Shown here: positions 1 to 8,872 of the stretch, in pieces
Position numbering within the stretch: the stretch's first letter is position 1
Layout of the letters: each line of letters opens with the position of its first letter
Assembly: GCA_016871155.1 (NCBI GenBank)
Contig: VFZO01000011.1
Coordinates: 1-60,036 of the forward strand
DNA length: 60,036 nucleotides
Direction: 5' to 3'
Source of the DNA: Acidobacteriota bacterium
GTDB taxonomy: Bacteria; Acidobacteriota; Terriglobia; Bryobacterales; Bryobacteraceae
Made by a program: the position numbers and the translations under genes
The notes under the pieces: model-generated
The model's input: the letters and a program-made list of their open reading frames with translations, nothing else
The model's database searches: none
Told to the model about the DNA's origin: nothing

Positions 1-139
1 CTCAATAATTGTCGGCGCCGCCGGTGGCGCTGCGGCCGGTGTGGCGGTGGCAACTTCTAGCGGAGGGTCCGGAGGCGGTGCGCCCCGGCCGCCGACAACC
101 GTATCTCCGGGCACACCCACCGTGGGAGCGCCCCGATGA
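1..139 (+). CDS. C-terminal end of a membrane-anchored protein (5' truncated by window)
   Basis: Only the last 45 codons are present, read in the frame that ends with TGA at 137-139. They encode a short Ala/Gly/Val-rich hydrophobic stretch, then a Ser/Gly-rich linker and a Pro/Thr-rich tail ending in GTPTVGAPR. I infer a single C-terminal transmembrane anchor with a flexible tail. The stop overlaps the next gene's ATG (ATGA at 136-139), so the two are probably translationally coupled. The body of the protein lies outside the window and its function cannot be told. Confidence 0.6.
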   Translation, partial: SIIVGAAGGAAAGVAVATSSGGSGGGAPRPPTTVSPGTPTVGAPR

Positions 140-942
140 AGCTCGTCTTTTTCCTTTCCATTCCGCTTCTCGCCCAAACAGTTCACGGGCCGGCCATCGG
201 CTACGTGGTCGATGCCGGCGCGCAACTTCTCCCAATTCTCGGAGTTCCGGCCGCCGCCCATCTCGGCGCGCCGCAGCCGGGGGCGGTCAAGTCCGCCGAC
301 GGCGACCTGATTCTCACCGCCTCCGGCCAGGCGCGCCGGGGCGCCACGGCCTTCGACGGCCAGTGGGAAAGCCTGGAGAACCGTGTGTTTCTCAATTCGG
401 ATCGCACCCGCGCCTTAACCGGCGCCGGTTGGGAGATCCGCTCCGCCTTGCCGATCCGGAAGGCCGCGGGCAGCGCCAGCCGCCTGGTCGCGATCTTGGC
501 CGACGAATCCCTGGTCGCCTGGGCGGCCGATGGCCGGCAGGAGTACCGGCTGGCGGCGAGTATCTGGTGGTCGATCGCCGTTTCGGCGAAGGGCGATGTG
601 TATGCTTTCGACCCGGCTGCGCGCGCGCTATTGCGTATTGACGCCCATGGCGTCAGCAGCGCCCTCTCCGAACTGGATGCGAACGTTTCCGCGCTCGGCA
701 TTGCCGGCGATTTGATCGTTCTGGCCGATTTCGACGGCCACAGGCTATTCCAGTATTCGTTCGCCGACGCGTCGCTGCGGAGCTTCGACGCTCCGGCCGA
801 AGCCAATACACTGCGGATGCTTGCCGGCGACAAAGGGCTACTGCTTTCCAGCGATCCCGCGAAGCCGCTCTGGCTTTTCGATCCTAGCTTGGCCGATCCG
901 CTCGTAGTCGTTCCGGCAGCCTCGCAGGGAGGTGACCGCTAA
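136..942 (+). CDS. Secreted protein with beta-propeller-like sequence, function unknown
   Basis: This 268-aa protein starts with a signal peptide (MKLVFFLSIPLLAQ) that would be cut after AQ. The mature part is rich in short beta-type segments with repeated motifs such as 'GDLILTASG', 'LVAILADESLVAWAADG', 'GDVYAFDPAARALLRID' and 'GDLIVLADFDGHRLFQYS'. These look like degenerate WD/NHL-type propeller blades, but I cannot place it in a named family. It sits between a membrane-anchored protein (ATGA overlap) and the giant Ig-repeat protein (TAATG overlap). The three are likely one operon for a cell-surface or extracellular assembly. Confidence 0.75.
   Translation: MKLVFFLSIPLLAQTVHGPAIGYVVDAGAQLLPILGVPAAAHLGAPQPGAVKSADGDLILTASGQARRGATAFDGQWESLENRVFLNSDRTRALTGAGWEIRSALPIRKAAGSASRLVAILADESLVAWAADGRQEYRLAASIWWSIAVSAKGDVYAFDPAARALLRIDAHGVSSALSELDANVSALGIAGDLIVLADFDGHRLFQYSFADASLRSFDAPAEANTLRMLAGDKGLLLSSDPAKPLWLFDPSLADPLVVVPAASQGGDR
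927..935 (+). promoter_or_regulatory. Strong Shine-Dalgarno for the giant Ig-repeat gene
   Basis: GGGAGGTGA lies six bases before the ATG at 942, inside the last codons of the upstream gene. It contains a full match to the core anti-SD sequence, so the 6.5-kb gene should be initiated efficiently on its own as well as by coupling through the TAATG stop/start overlap. Confidence 0.7.
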
Positions 943-3900
943 TGCGCCGCCTCGCGTTGCTTCTTGCCCTCTCTCCCGCGGCGCTCTTCGCCTGGCCCAA
1001 CCCGGCGGGCAACTGCTTCATCAGCACCCCTTCCGCCTTGGCCCCGGCCACCGATGGCATCGACTATTCCGTGTCGATCAACACAACCGGCTGCGGTTCC
1101 ATCCGGTTGGTGGAGATCGCTACCGGGTCGTTGCCGCCCGGCCTGACGCTGTCGTCCCCCAATGCAACCATTACCGGCAAACCAACGTCGCCTGGACGAT
1201 ACGCATTCTCGGTCCGCGTGGTAAGCGAGTTCCTCGATATCGCCAGCGCGCCCTTCACGATCATTGTGAACCCGCCCGTCACGATCCGGAATCCGGCGCT
1301 GGCCAGCGCCACCGCTGGTGTGGACTATGCCGAGCAGATCCGCGTGACCGGCGGCACCGGTCCGTTGTTGTACGAAGTGGTTCCCTCGAACGGTTTGCCC
1401 TCCGGACTAACGTTGCAGTCAAGCACCGGTTTGATCACCGGAGCGCCGTCCGGCCCGGCCACGACATTCCGGATTCGTGTGACCGACACGAACGGTGACG
1501 TCGCGGAGAAGTCGTTCACCATCGTCATGCAGGCCTCGCAAATCACGACGGCCTCCATTCCGTCCACCGCCTCCGTAGGTACCGCGTATGCGGGAGCCGA
1601 CATCGACTCCAATCTCTCGGCCACTGGGTTTTCCCTTGTGCTGGGTAGCCTGCCGCCGGGCCTGACGATGAATTCGAGCGGTCAGATTAGCGGTACGCCG
1701 GCCGCCGCCGGCGACTTCTATTTCACCGTACGCTGTACCTCCGGCCTTACCAGCGTGTGGCGCAGCTACCGCATCGCGGTCAATACGGCTGCCGCCGTCA
1801 CCGGTAATCCGCGTCAGGCGATGCGCACGTTCGCCTATGATCATGTGTTTTCCGTTACCGGCGGCGTGGAGCCCTATACCTTTTCCGTGGCAAGCGGCGC
1901 GCTGCCCAGCGGAGTCACGCTCAACAGCTCCACCGGCGCCCTGGTTGGCGAGGTGCCTTTAGCGACCGGGGCGGGACCGTTCACGTTTGGCATTAACGCC
2001 GTCGACGCAAACGGCCGGACCTATACGGGATCGTTCAGCATCACGACCGTAGCGCCCATCAGCCCATCAACCAGTCCCACGCCGCCCGCTGTCCGCGCCG
2101 GCGTCACCGGCAACGCGACGCCCTACGGCACGATCAACGCCGTTGTTCCCACCTATCGATTTCTCTCCGGCGCGGGGCGCAACGAATTGACCATCAATCC
2201 CACCAACGGTCAGGTGAGCTACAACTTCCCCGCCGCCGGCAGCTTTGCCAGTTCCGCAATCGTCAGTGACAGCCTCGGAGGCGCGGTGCGCCTTCTGGCC
2301 ACGTATAACGTTTTTGACAATCTGCGGTTTATTACCACGGCGCTGCCCAACATTCCCACTGCCGCCGCCGCCGCCCCCCCGCCGATTACCCTGCAAACGG
2401 CGAACGGCGCCGCGCCTGTAACGTTCCAGGTGATTTCGGGTTCCATTCCTACCGGCATGAGCTTCTCCTCGACCGGTGTGCTTTCGGGAGGTCCGACCGC
2501 AAGCGGAACGTTCTCCTTCACCGTACGCGCGACCGACGCTGTCGGCCAGACCGCCGACCAAGCCTACATCGTAGGCACCAAGGCGAGCCCGGTTATCACG
2601 TCGTCCGTCCTTCTCAGCGGGACTTCGAATACTGCCTATCCAAACACCCAGCTCCAGTGGAGTGGTGGTGGCGGCACATGGTCTTTGATCAGCGGCTCGC
2701 TTCCGGTTGGATTGAGTCTGAGCCCTTCGGGCCTGATCACGGGGACGCCCACCGTTCCGGGCACATTCACGTTTACAGTTGGGGCGACTCTCGCCCCAGC
2801 GGGGGTCGGTTCCGACACGAAACAGTTGACGATCGTCGTGGCCAACCCGCTGACCTTCACCATGACGCCGCCTGGAACGCTTGCCGGTGTTCGGGGGGTC
2901 AACAGCATCGCTGCCGTCAATGTTTCAGGAGGCCGCGGGCCCTACACCGTCACCGCGAACGTTTCGGCCGGCCTGCCCGAAGGGTTCTACGAACGAAGTT
3001 CCGCGCCTCTTGGTGTCGGTGGTACCAGCGAAGTTCTCTACTCTGAGGTGATGGCAATCCTGGTGTCAGACGTCGACGGCCGGAATGCCAACACATCCTA
3101 CATAGTTTCGATCGCCGATCCTGTAGTGATCACGACGGACACCTTGCCTCCCGGAACACGAACCGTACCGTATGTCAATACGACCCTTTCTATTGCCGGC
3201 GGCGTTTCTCCGTACACGACCCTAGTCACGGCCGGCACTCTGCCAACCGGACTGACGTTGAATTCGAGCGGTGTGTTCTCCGGAACGCCTACTGTGAACG
3301 GCACATTCAACTTTACGGTCACCGCCACGGATGGGCAGGGACGAACGGGATCGCGCGACTATGCGATTAGCGTCGCCGATGCGTTGACGAACACGAGCCC
3401 CACGACGCTTCCAGGCGGTTCGGTATTGGGTGCCTATAACCAGACCCTCACCGTTACTGGTGGATCGACCCCGCCGGTTTTCGAGATCGTTGGCGGCAAC
3501 GTGCCACCCTTGACCGAACTGAACCTGGACACCGGAAACATCTCGAACCTCCCGCTGCTGACCGGCACCTTCTCGTTCACGGTTCGCGCAACCGACGGCG
3601 ACGGCCGTTTTGTCGACAAACTGCACCAGATAACGATCAGCAGCATTTCGATCACGACGTTAACGCTGCCGAACGGAACCACGGGCACTACCTACAGCCA
3701 GTCGATTGGCACGTCCGGCGGCGTGGCGCCTCTGACGTTCTCCGTCTCGGCAGGCGCTTTGCCCGGAGGGCTCGTCTTGAATCCATCCACGGGCGCCATA
3801 ACCGGAACGCCCACTGTGGCGGGCACATTCAACTTCACCGTTCAGGTTATAGATGGTGCCACGGCTTCCGCCGCCCAGGCCTACACAGTGATCGTCTCGA

Positions 3901-6900
3901 ACCCGCTTCTGATCACGACAACGACGCTGCCCGCCGGCGCCATCAGCACCCCGTATTCGGCGACGGTTGTCACCTCTGGCGGCAGGGCGCCGCTTTCCTT
4001 CGCGCTCGGCGCTGGCACGCTGCCTACCGGTGTGACGTTAAACCAGGCCTCGGGAGCCATTTCGGGAACGCCCACCGTCAGCGGCGCGTTCTCGCCGCGC
4101 ATCGACGTCACCGACGCCGACGGCCGCACCGCCAATCGAACCTTTGCGCTCAATATTTCGGGATCTTCCTTGACCGTAAATCCGGCAACGATCCCGAACG
4201 GCACAACCGGGACACCGTATTCGGTCACGTTCACAACTTCGGTGCCCTCCGGTGTCGTGTGGTCCGTGGCCAGCGGTACACTCCCCACCGGCCTGGCCCT
4301 CAATCCGTCGAGCGGCGCGCTTACCGGCACGCCGTCGGCGGCCGGCACCTTTAACTTTGTGATTGACGCGTCTGTCGCCGCCACATTGCAATCCGGCCAA
4401 CGGAGCTACACCGTCATCGTTTCCGATCCGCTGACGATTAGCACCCTCACGCTTCCGAATGGAACCGTCAACAACCCCTACTCGGCAACCGTTCTGACGA
4501 GCGGCGGCCGGGGCCCCATGACTTTCTCACTCGGTGCGGGCACGCTGCCGGCGGGAGTCACACTGAACTCCGGCAGCGGCCTGATCTCCGGCACCCCCAC
4601 GGCGTCCGGAACGTTCACACCGCGCATCGATGTAATCGATGCCGATGGCCGGACCGCGAACCGGACGTACAGCTTCGATATAGCCGTCGCAACTCTCACG
4701 ATCGGTCCGGCCACTCTGCCCACCGGAACCATTGGCTCCGCGTACTCGGCAACCTTCACGACCACGGCTTCCAGCACCGTGACGTGGTCGGTTGCCAGCG
4801 GCGCACTGCCAACCGGACTCACTCTGAATCCGGCCTCCGGAGTCCTCAGCGGCAGTCCCTCGGCTGCCGGAACGTTCAATTTCACGATCGCCGCCACCGC
4901 CTCGGCCACCGCCCAGTCCGGCCAGCGGACTTATACCGTTGACATCTTGAACGTCTTCTCCATTTCAACAGCCACGCTGCCGGACGGAATGGTGGGCGAA
5001 ACCTACAATGTCACGCTTGCCGCGGCCGGCGCCGCTGGATCGGTGACGTGGGCGATCACCGCCGGCTCGCTGCCTCCTGGCCTGACGCTGAATCCGGCCA
5101 CGGGCGTCATCGGCGTAACACCGGCCGATCATATGCTATCGGCCATCACAGTTTCGGCCACCGATCAGCAAGGCCGCGTGGCGGCGAGGTCGTTGTCGAT
5201 TCGCATTCATCCAGCCCTCGTGATCGTCAACGGATTGCTCGGCGATGTGCCGCGCAATTCGTCGTTCTCACTCATTTTGACCGGCGCGGGCGGCGTCCCG
5301 CCTTATACCTGGTCGCTCGTTGGGACGGGTCTGCCCTCGGGCATTGGCTTGGCGCTCAACGGGCTCGTCAGCGGTTCCGCCTCGTCGGCCGAGGGAATCT
5401 ACGCGCAGCAGTTCCGGCTGACCGACGCGCGCGGCGGCACCGTCGTCAAGACGCTGACTATGACGATTACGGCCCCGGCGGCGGGTGCGCTCGAGATCGT
5501 ACCTACCAGTTTCCCCAAAGGGACGGTGGGCCAAGCCTATAGCGCGGGCGTATCGGCCAACGGCGGAACCCCCGGTTATTCGTTCAGCCTGGTCTCTGGT
5601 TCGTTACCGCCCGGGTTGTCGTTCACGGGAAGCTCGGTTTCCGGGACGCCCACCACGGCCGGCTCCTGGAGCTTCTCGATCAACGTCACCGACGCGGCCG
5701 GCCGCGTGGCGGGCAACCTCTACACGATCGTGGTCGATCCGGCGGTGCTGCCGTTGACGGTCACTCCGGAGACGATTGGAACACCGCAACTGGGCCAGGC
5801 CTTCTCTGCCTCCTTTGGCGCCTCGGGCGGCAAACCGCCCTACTCGTTCTCCATCGGCGGCAACCTGCCCCCGGGCCTCAGCGGAAACTCCAGCGGTCTG
5901 CTCTCGGGCACTCCGTCAGCGGCCGGCAACTTCTCGGCCACCGTCACCGTGACCGATTCCGCCGGCGCGACGGCGGCCAAGACATACGCTTTGAACGTCG
6001 CCGGTACGCTGCAGATCACCACCCAACCCCCCTTGGCGGAAGGTACAGTTGGCGTCGCCTATTCGGCGTCCTTCGCGGCGTCGGGCGGGCGCGCTCCCTA
6101 TCGCTGGTCCCTGACCGGCAGTACGCCGGCCGGCACAAGCTTTGACGCGGCGGCTGCGACTCTGGCCGGCACGCCCACGGCCGCGGGGAACTCCTCCTTT
6201 ACCGTGGAAGTGCGCGATGCCGCCGGGCAGGTGGCGACGGCCGGTTTCTCGGTCCGAATCTACGACCGGCTGGAGATCATCTCGGGGCCCGGCACGCTGC
6301 CGGTGCCGGTGGGCCAGGCGTTCAGCAGCGGCTTCGGCACGCGAGGCGGCAAGCCGCCCGTCGTCTTCGCCGTTCTGTCCGGCGCGCTGCCGGGCGGCGT
6401 GAGCCTTGATAGCGGCGGTACATTGAGCGGCACGCCAACTACGGCGGGTTCGTTCCCCTTTACCGTCGAAGCGACCGACGCCCTGAACAACAAGGCTCAG
6501 CGCGCGGCAACTATTACCATCGCCTCCAACCTTCTGGTCACGACAGCTTCGCTTCCCAACGGCACAGTGGGAGTGGCGTACTCGGCCGGCGTTGCCGCCA
6601 GCGGCGGAGTGCCGCCTCTTGGGACCTGGTCTGTCTCGGCCGGCGCGCTGCCGGCCGGACTCTCCATGGCAGGCGACGGCGCGATCACCGGCACGCCCAC
6701 AGCGGCCGGCAACGCCAGCTTCACCGTTCGTATCACCGATTCGACCGGCACCGCGGCGACGCGTGCGCTCAGCATTGCGATCGGCCTGCCGCCCGTGCCT
6801 CCACCAAGTTTTGCAGGCCTGCCGAGCGTACTGCCGCCAGGGCAGCAGACGAACATCGTTCTAAGGCTGGCCGACCCCTTCCCGGTACCTGTCACCGGCA

Positions 6901-7466
6901 CATTGACCCTCACATTTGTGCCGAACGCCGTGGCCAACGCCGACGATCCTTCGGTGCAGTTTTCGACCGGCGGACGAAGCGTGACCTTTACGTTCCCGGC
7001 CGGTCAGACCAATGCGACGTTCCCAGCCGATCCGCTCCGAATCTTGAGCGGCACCGTGGCCGGCGCCATCCGAATCAGTACGAGCACCCAACCGCCGTCG
7101 GCCAATCCGGTTCCGGATCAAATCATTACGATCAACCGGGGTGTTCCAGTGATCACCAGTAGCTCGGTGCAGCTGGGTGCGAATCAGTTCACGATCGTGC
7201 TCGACGGTTTCAGCAACACGCGGGAAGTCTCATCGGCGGTAATCCGGCTGAATCCAACGCCGGGCGCGCTGTTACAGACCAACGAAGTGCAAATCAATCT
7301 GGCGGCCGTCTTCACCCCGTTCTACCAGTCCTCCACGCTTGGCGGCCTGTTCCGTCTCTCGATTCCGCTCAATGTGCAGGGCACGCTCAACGACATCGAA
7401 TCGGTGACGGTGACGATCTCCAATTCGGTGGGCGCTTCGCAGCCGGTAACAATCCGGCTGCGTTAG
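942..7466 (+). CDS. Giant secreted protein with about 22 putative-Ig (He_PIG-type) repeats
   Basis: The 2174-aa product has a signal peptide (MRRLALLLALSPAALFA) followed by about 22 tandem units of some 80-95 residues. Each unit carries the signature G-x-LP-x-GLTLN-x-x-x-G-x-x-x-GTPT-x-x-GTF-x-F-T-V-x-x-xD, which marks the putative Ig domain family (He_PIG, cadherin/BIG-like fold). Two units (about residues 400-450 and 680-720) are degenerate. The repeats stop near residue 1950. The last 220 residues are a different beta-rich region without the signature, starting with the Pro-rich 'LPPVPPPSFAGLP'. No sortase, PEP-CTERM or type IX signal is seen at the end (…TIRLR). Such proteins are usually adhesins or matrix scaffolds; here that role is inferred from the repeats and the signal peptide. 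It is the third gene of an apparent operon and ends 4 nt from the convergent methyltransferase gene. Confidence 0.9.
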   Translation: MRRLALLLALSPAALFAWPNPAGNCFISTPSALAPATDGIDYSVSINTTGCGSIRLVEIATGSLPPGLTLSSPNATITGKPTSPGRYAFSVRVVSEFLDIASAPFTIIVNPPVTIRNPALASATAGVDYAEQIRVTGGTGPLLYEVVPSNGLPSGLTLQSSTGLITGAPSGPATTFRIRVTDTNGDVAEKSFTIVMQASQITTASIPSTASVGTAYAGADIDSNLSATGFSLVLGSLPPGLTMNSSGQISGTPAAAGDFYFTVRCTSGLTSVWRSYRIAVNTAAAVTGNPRQAMRTFAYDHVFSVTGGVEPYTFSVASGALPSGVTLNSSTGALVGEVPLATGAGPFTFGINAVDANGRTYTGSFSITTVAPISPSTSPTPPAVRAGVTGNATPYGTINAVVPTYRFLSGAGRNELTINPTNGQVSYNFPAAGSFASSAIVSDSLGGAVRLLATYNVFDNLRFITTALPNIPTAAAAAPPPITLQTANGAAPVTFQVISGSIPTGMSFSSTGVLSGGPTASGTFSFTVRATDAVGQTADQAYIVGTKASPVITSSVLLSGTSNTAYPNTQLQWSGGGGTWSLISGSLPVGLSLSPSGLITGTPTVPGTFTFTVGATLAPAGVGSDTKQLTIVVANPLTFTMTPPGTLAGVRGVNSIAAVNVSGGRGPYTVTANVSAGLPEGFYERSSAPLGVGGTSEVLYSEVMAILVSDVDGRNANTSYIVSIADPVVITTDTLPPGTRTVPYVNTTLSIAGGVSPYTTLVTAGTLPTGLTLNSSGVFSGTPTVNGTFNFTVTATDGQGRTGSRDYAISVADALTNTSPTTLPGGSVLGAYNQTLTVTGGSTPPVFEIVGGNVPPLTELNLDTGNISNLPLLTGTFSFTVRATDGDGRFVDKLHQITISSISITTLTLPNGTTGTTYSQSIGTSGGVAPLTFSVSAGALPGGLVLNPSTGAITGTPTVAGTFNFTVQVIDGATASAAQAYTVIVSNPLLITTTTLPAGAISTPYSATVVTSGGRAPLSFALGAGTLPTGVTLNQASGAISGTPTVSGAFSPRIDVTDADGRTANRTFALNISGSSLTVNPATIPNGTTGTPYSVTFTTSVPSGVVWSVASGTLPTGLALNPSSGALTGTPSAAGTFNFVIDASVAATLQSGQRSYTVIVSDPLTISTLTLPNGTVNNPYSATVLTSGGRGPMTFSLGAGTLPAGVTLNSGSGLISGTPTASGTFTPRIDVIDADGRTANRTYSFDIAVATLTIGPATLPTGTIGSAYSATFTTTASSTVTWSVASGALPTGLTLNPASGVLSGSPSAAGTFNFTIAATASATAQSGQRTYTVDILNVFSISTATLPDGMVGETYNVTLAAAGAAGSVTWAITAGSLPPGLTLNPATGVIGVTPADHMLSAITVSATDQQGRVAARSLSIRIHPALVIVNGLLGDVPRNSSFSLILTGAGGVPPYTWSLVGTGLPSGIGLALNGLVSGSASSAEGIYAQQFRLTDARGGTVVKTLTMTITAPAAGALEIVPTSFPKGTVGQAYSAGVSANGGTPGYSFSLVSGSLPPGLSFTGSSVSGTPTTAGSWSFSINVTDAAGRVAGNLYTIVVDPAVLPLTVTPETIGTPQLGQAFSASFGASGGKPPYSFSIGGNLPPGLSGNSSGLLSGTPSAAGNFSATVTVTDSAGATAAKTYALNVAGTLQITTQPPLAEGTVGVAYSASFAASGGRAPYRWSLTGSTPAGTSFDAAAATLAGTPTAAGNSSFTVEVRDAAGQVATAGFSVRIYDRLEIISGPGTLPVPVGQAFSSGFGTRGGKPPVVFAVLSGALPGGVSLDSGGTLSGTPTTAGSFPFTVEATDALNNKAQRAATITIASNLLVTTASLPNGTVGVAYSAGVAASGGVPPLGTWSVSAGALPAGLSMAGDGAITGTPTAAGNASFTVRITDSTGTAATRALSIAIGLPPVPPPSFAGLPSVLPPGQQTNIVLRLADPFPVPVTGTLTLTFVPNAVANADDPSVQFSTGGRSVTFTFPAGQTNATFPADPLRILSGTVAGAIRISTSTQPPSANPVPDQIITINRGVPVITSSSVQLGANQFTIVLDGFSNTREVSSAVIRLNPTPGALLQTNEVQINLAAVFTPFYQSSTLGGLFRLSIPLNVQGTLNDIESVTVTISNSVGASQPVTIRLR
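3905..4950 (+). repeat. Duplicated two-domain block inside the Ig-repeat gene
   Basis: Repeats 12-13 (about 3905-4427) and 14-15 (about 4431-4950) form an A-B-A-B pattern. Both A units contain 'SGGR-P', 'LGAGTLP-GVTLN' and 'RIDV-DADGRTANRT'. Both B units contain 'VASG-LPTGL-LNP-SG' and 'SGQR-YTV'. Other neighbouring repeats are much less alike, so this looks like a relatively recent in-frame duplication of a two-domain segment of about 520 bp. Confidence 0.75.
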
Positions 7467-7470
7467 CGAA

Positions 7471-8409
7471 CTACTCCAAATACATCGTGTGCGGAATGAA
7501 ACGTCCGGATTCCGTGTTTTGTTCGCACTCGCCGGCAGCGACCGCGTAACCGGGCTTTATCCCGGCGATCAGCTTCGGCAGCGCCGTAAAGTCGTCCGGG
7601 CGATGATTGGCATCCAACAGCATGCGGGGTTTCGATGCCTGGATGATCTTTGCCGCGCCCTTGAGCGCTTCGGTTTCGGCCCCCTCAATGTCCATCTTGA
7701 TAAAGTCGACCCGGGAAATACCGAGATGCGCCATCATGGCGTCGATGGGACGCACCGGTACGCGAATCTTCTTCGCGCCGCCTTCGTGATTGACCATGCT
7801 TCCCGTTCCGGAGTTCGCCACGCCGGCCGAGAACTCAATGGCGTCCTCCTTGCTCCAGGCGCCCTCTGGCACCAGTACGACGGTTCCGGCGGCGATCTCC
7901 TTTTCAAAGTTCCGGCGGAGGCATTCCACGTTGGCCGGGTCCGGCTCTAGCATAATGACTTTCGAAGCGCCGTTCATTAAGGCGAAATCGGTAAAGGTGC
8001 CGATATGGGCGCCGACGTCGACCACAACATCCCCTTTGCGGACGCGGGCGGCCGGTACCGATTCCACATTCCATTCGCGCTCCGACAGCAGGAGCCGAAT
8101 CAACTCCTCGCCGTCCATATAGTGCCCTTTCGCTCTCACCCAGAACGGGCGTCCCGGGCTCGATACCTGCACCAGGCCCAACGCCTCGTCTTTGCCGATG
8201 ACGCGCACGAACTTTTTCAACTCTTCCTTGCGTGTCTGGAAGCTCTCCATCTTCCACGGGAAGCGCAGGAGCGGCGCCCAGGCGCAAGCGTGATCCTGCC
8301 CAACCGCCTTCTGGCCAACGCCCAAGGCCCATTGGCCCATGCCGGGCGTAACCGCCAGGTACACACCAAGCCCGATCCCGCTCGCAATGACACTTTTCAG
8401 GACACTCAT
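7471..8409 (-). CDS. FkbM-family SAM-dependent methyltransferase
   Basis: 312 aa. The C-terminal two thirds match the FkbM fold: motif I 'VVVDVGAHIGTFTDFALMNGA' (about residues 125-145), the acidic loop 'VIMLEPDPANVECLRRNF', and the family's late motif 'RVDFIKMDIEGAETEALKGA' with KMDIEGAE. FkbM enzymes are mostly O-methyltransferases acting on sugars or polyketides; the substrate cannot be told here. The N-terminal 110 residues begin with a hydrophobic stretch (SVIASGIGLGVYLAV) that may anchor it in the membrane. It faces the Ig-repeat gene and lies downstream of the R-M cassette on the same strand with a 54-nt gap. Confidence 0.85.
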   Translation of the reverse strand: MSVLKSVIASGIGLGVYLAVTPGMGQWALGVGQKAVGQDHACAWAPLLRFPWKMESFQTRKEELKKFVRVIGKDEALGLVQVSSPGRPFWVRAKGHYMDGEELIRLLLSEREWNVESVPAARVRKGDVVVDVGAHIGTFTDFALMNGASKVIMLEPDPANVECLRRNFEKEIAAGTVVLVPEGAWSKEDAIEFSAGVANSGTGSMVNHEGGAKKIRVPVRPIDAMMAHLGISRVDFIKMDIEGAETEALKGAAKIIQASKPRMLLDANHRPDDFTALPKLIAGIKPGYAVAAGECEQNTESGRFIPHTMYLE

Positions 8410-8463
8410 GCGAGGAATATCGGCGGATCACCTTAGGAAGTTTAGAGCGGCGCGCCCTGCGGT

Positions 8464-8868
8464 CTACTGCAGGAACCGGAGCAGCCGCCGTTCCAGCCGG
8501 GCCGCGTTCTTGACCTCACACTCCCATACCACCAGCACGCGCCAGCCCTGCCGCCTTAATTTCCCGATGTTTCGCCGGTCCCGCTCCCCGTTTGCCAGGA
8601 GCTTTGGTTCCCAGTAGGCCACCCGGGACGCCGGAATTCGTCCCTCCCGGCACCCCTCGTGCAGGTGCCAGAAGCAGCCGTGCACAAAAATGATCCGCTT
8701 GCGGGAAGGGAAGACAAGATCGGGCTTGCCCGGAAGGCCGCTCACATGGAGCCGGTAACGAAAACCCTGCGAGTGAACAAAGCGGCGGACAACCATTTCC
8801 GGGGCCGTGTTCCCTGACCGGATCCTCCGCATATTCTCGGAGCGTTCTTGCGCACTCAGCGAGTCCAC
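8464..8868 (-). CDS. vsr: Very short patch repair endonuclease (Vsr)
   Basis: 134 aa, the usual length for Vsr. It shows the family hallmarks in order: N-terminal 'SENMRRIRSGNTAPE' with the R-x-I-x-x-x-x-T-x-P-E motif, 'GFRYRLHVSGLPGKPDLVFPSRK' with the catalytic Asp in KPDLVF, and 'IIFVHGCFWHLHEGC' with the metal/active-site His residues. The later 'W-x-x-K' and 'WRVLVVWECE' segments are also present. Vsr nicks 5' of the T in T:G mismatches made by deamination of 5-methylcytosine, which limits mutation at the partner methyltransferase's site. The start is a GTG 4 nt after the restriction gene's stop, so it is probably translationally coupled and part of the R-M operon. Confidence 0.95.
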   Translation of the reverse strand: MDSLSAQERSENMRRIRSGNTAPEMVVRRFVHSQGFRYRLHVSGLPGKPDLVFPSRKRIIFVHGCFWHLHEGCREGRIPASRVAYWEPKLLANGERDRRNIGKLRRQGWRVLVVWECEVKNAARLERRLLRFLQ

Positions 8869-8872
8869 GCCC

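Noticed and set aside
942..7466. Regular repeats as a possible CRISPR array
   Set aside because: The repeats are coding, about 260 bp apart, diverged, and encode Ig-like domains; there are no short direct repeats with unique spacers.
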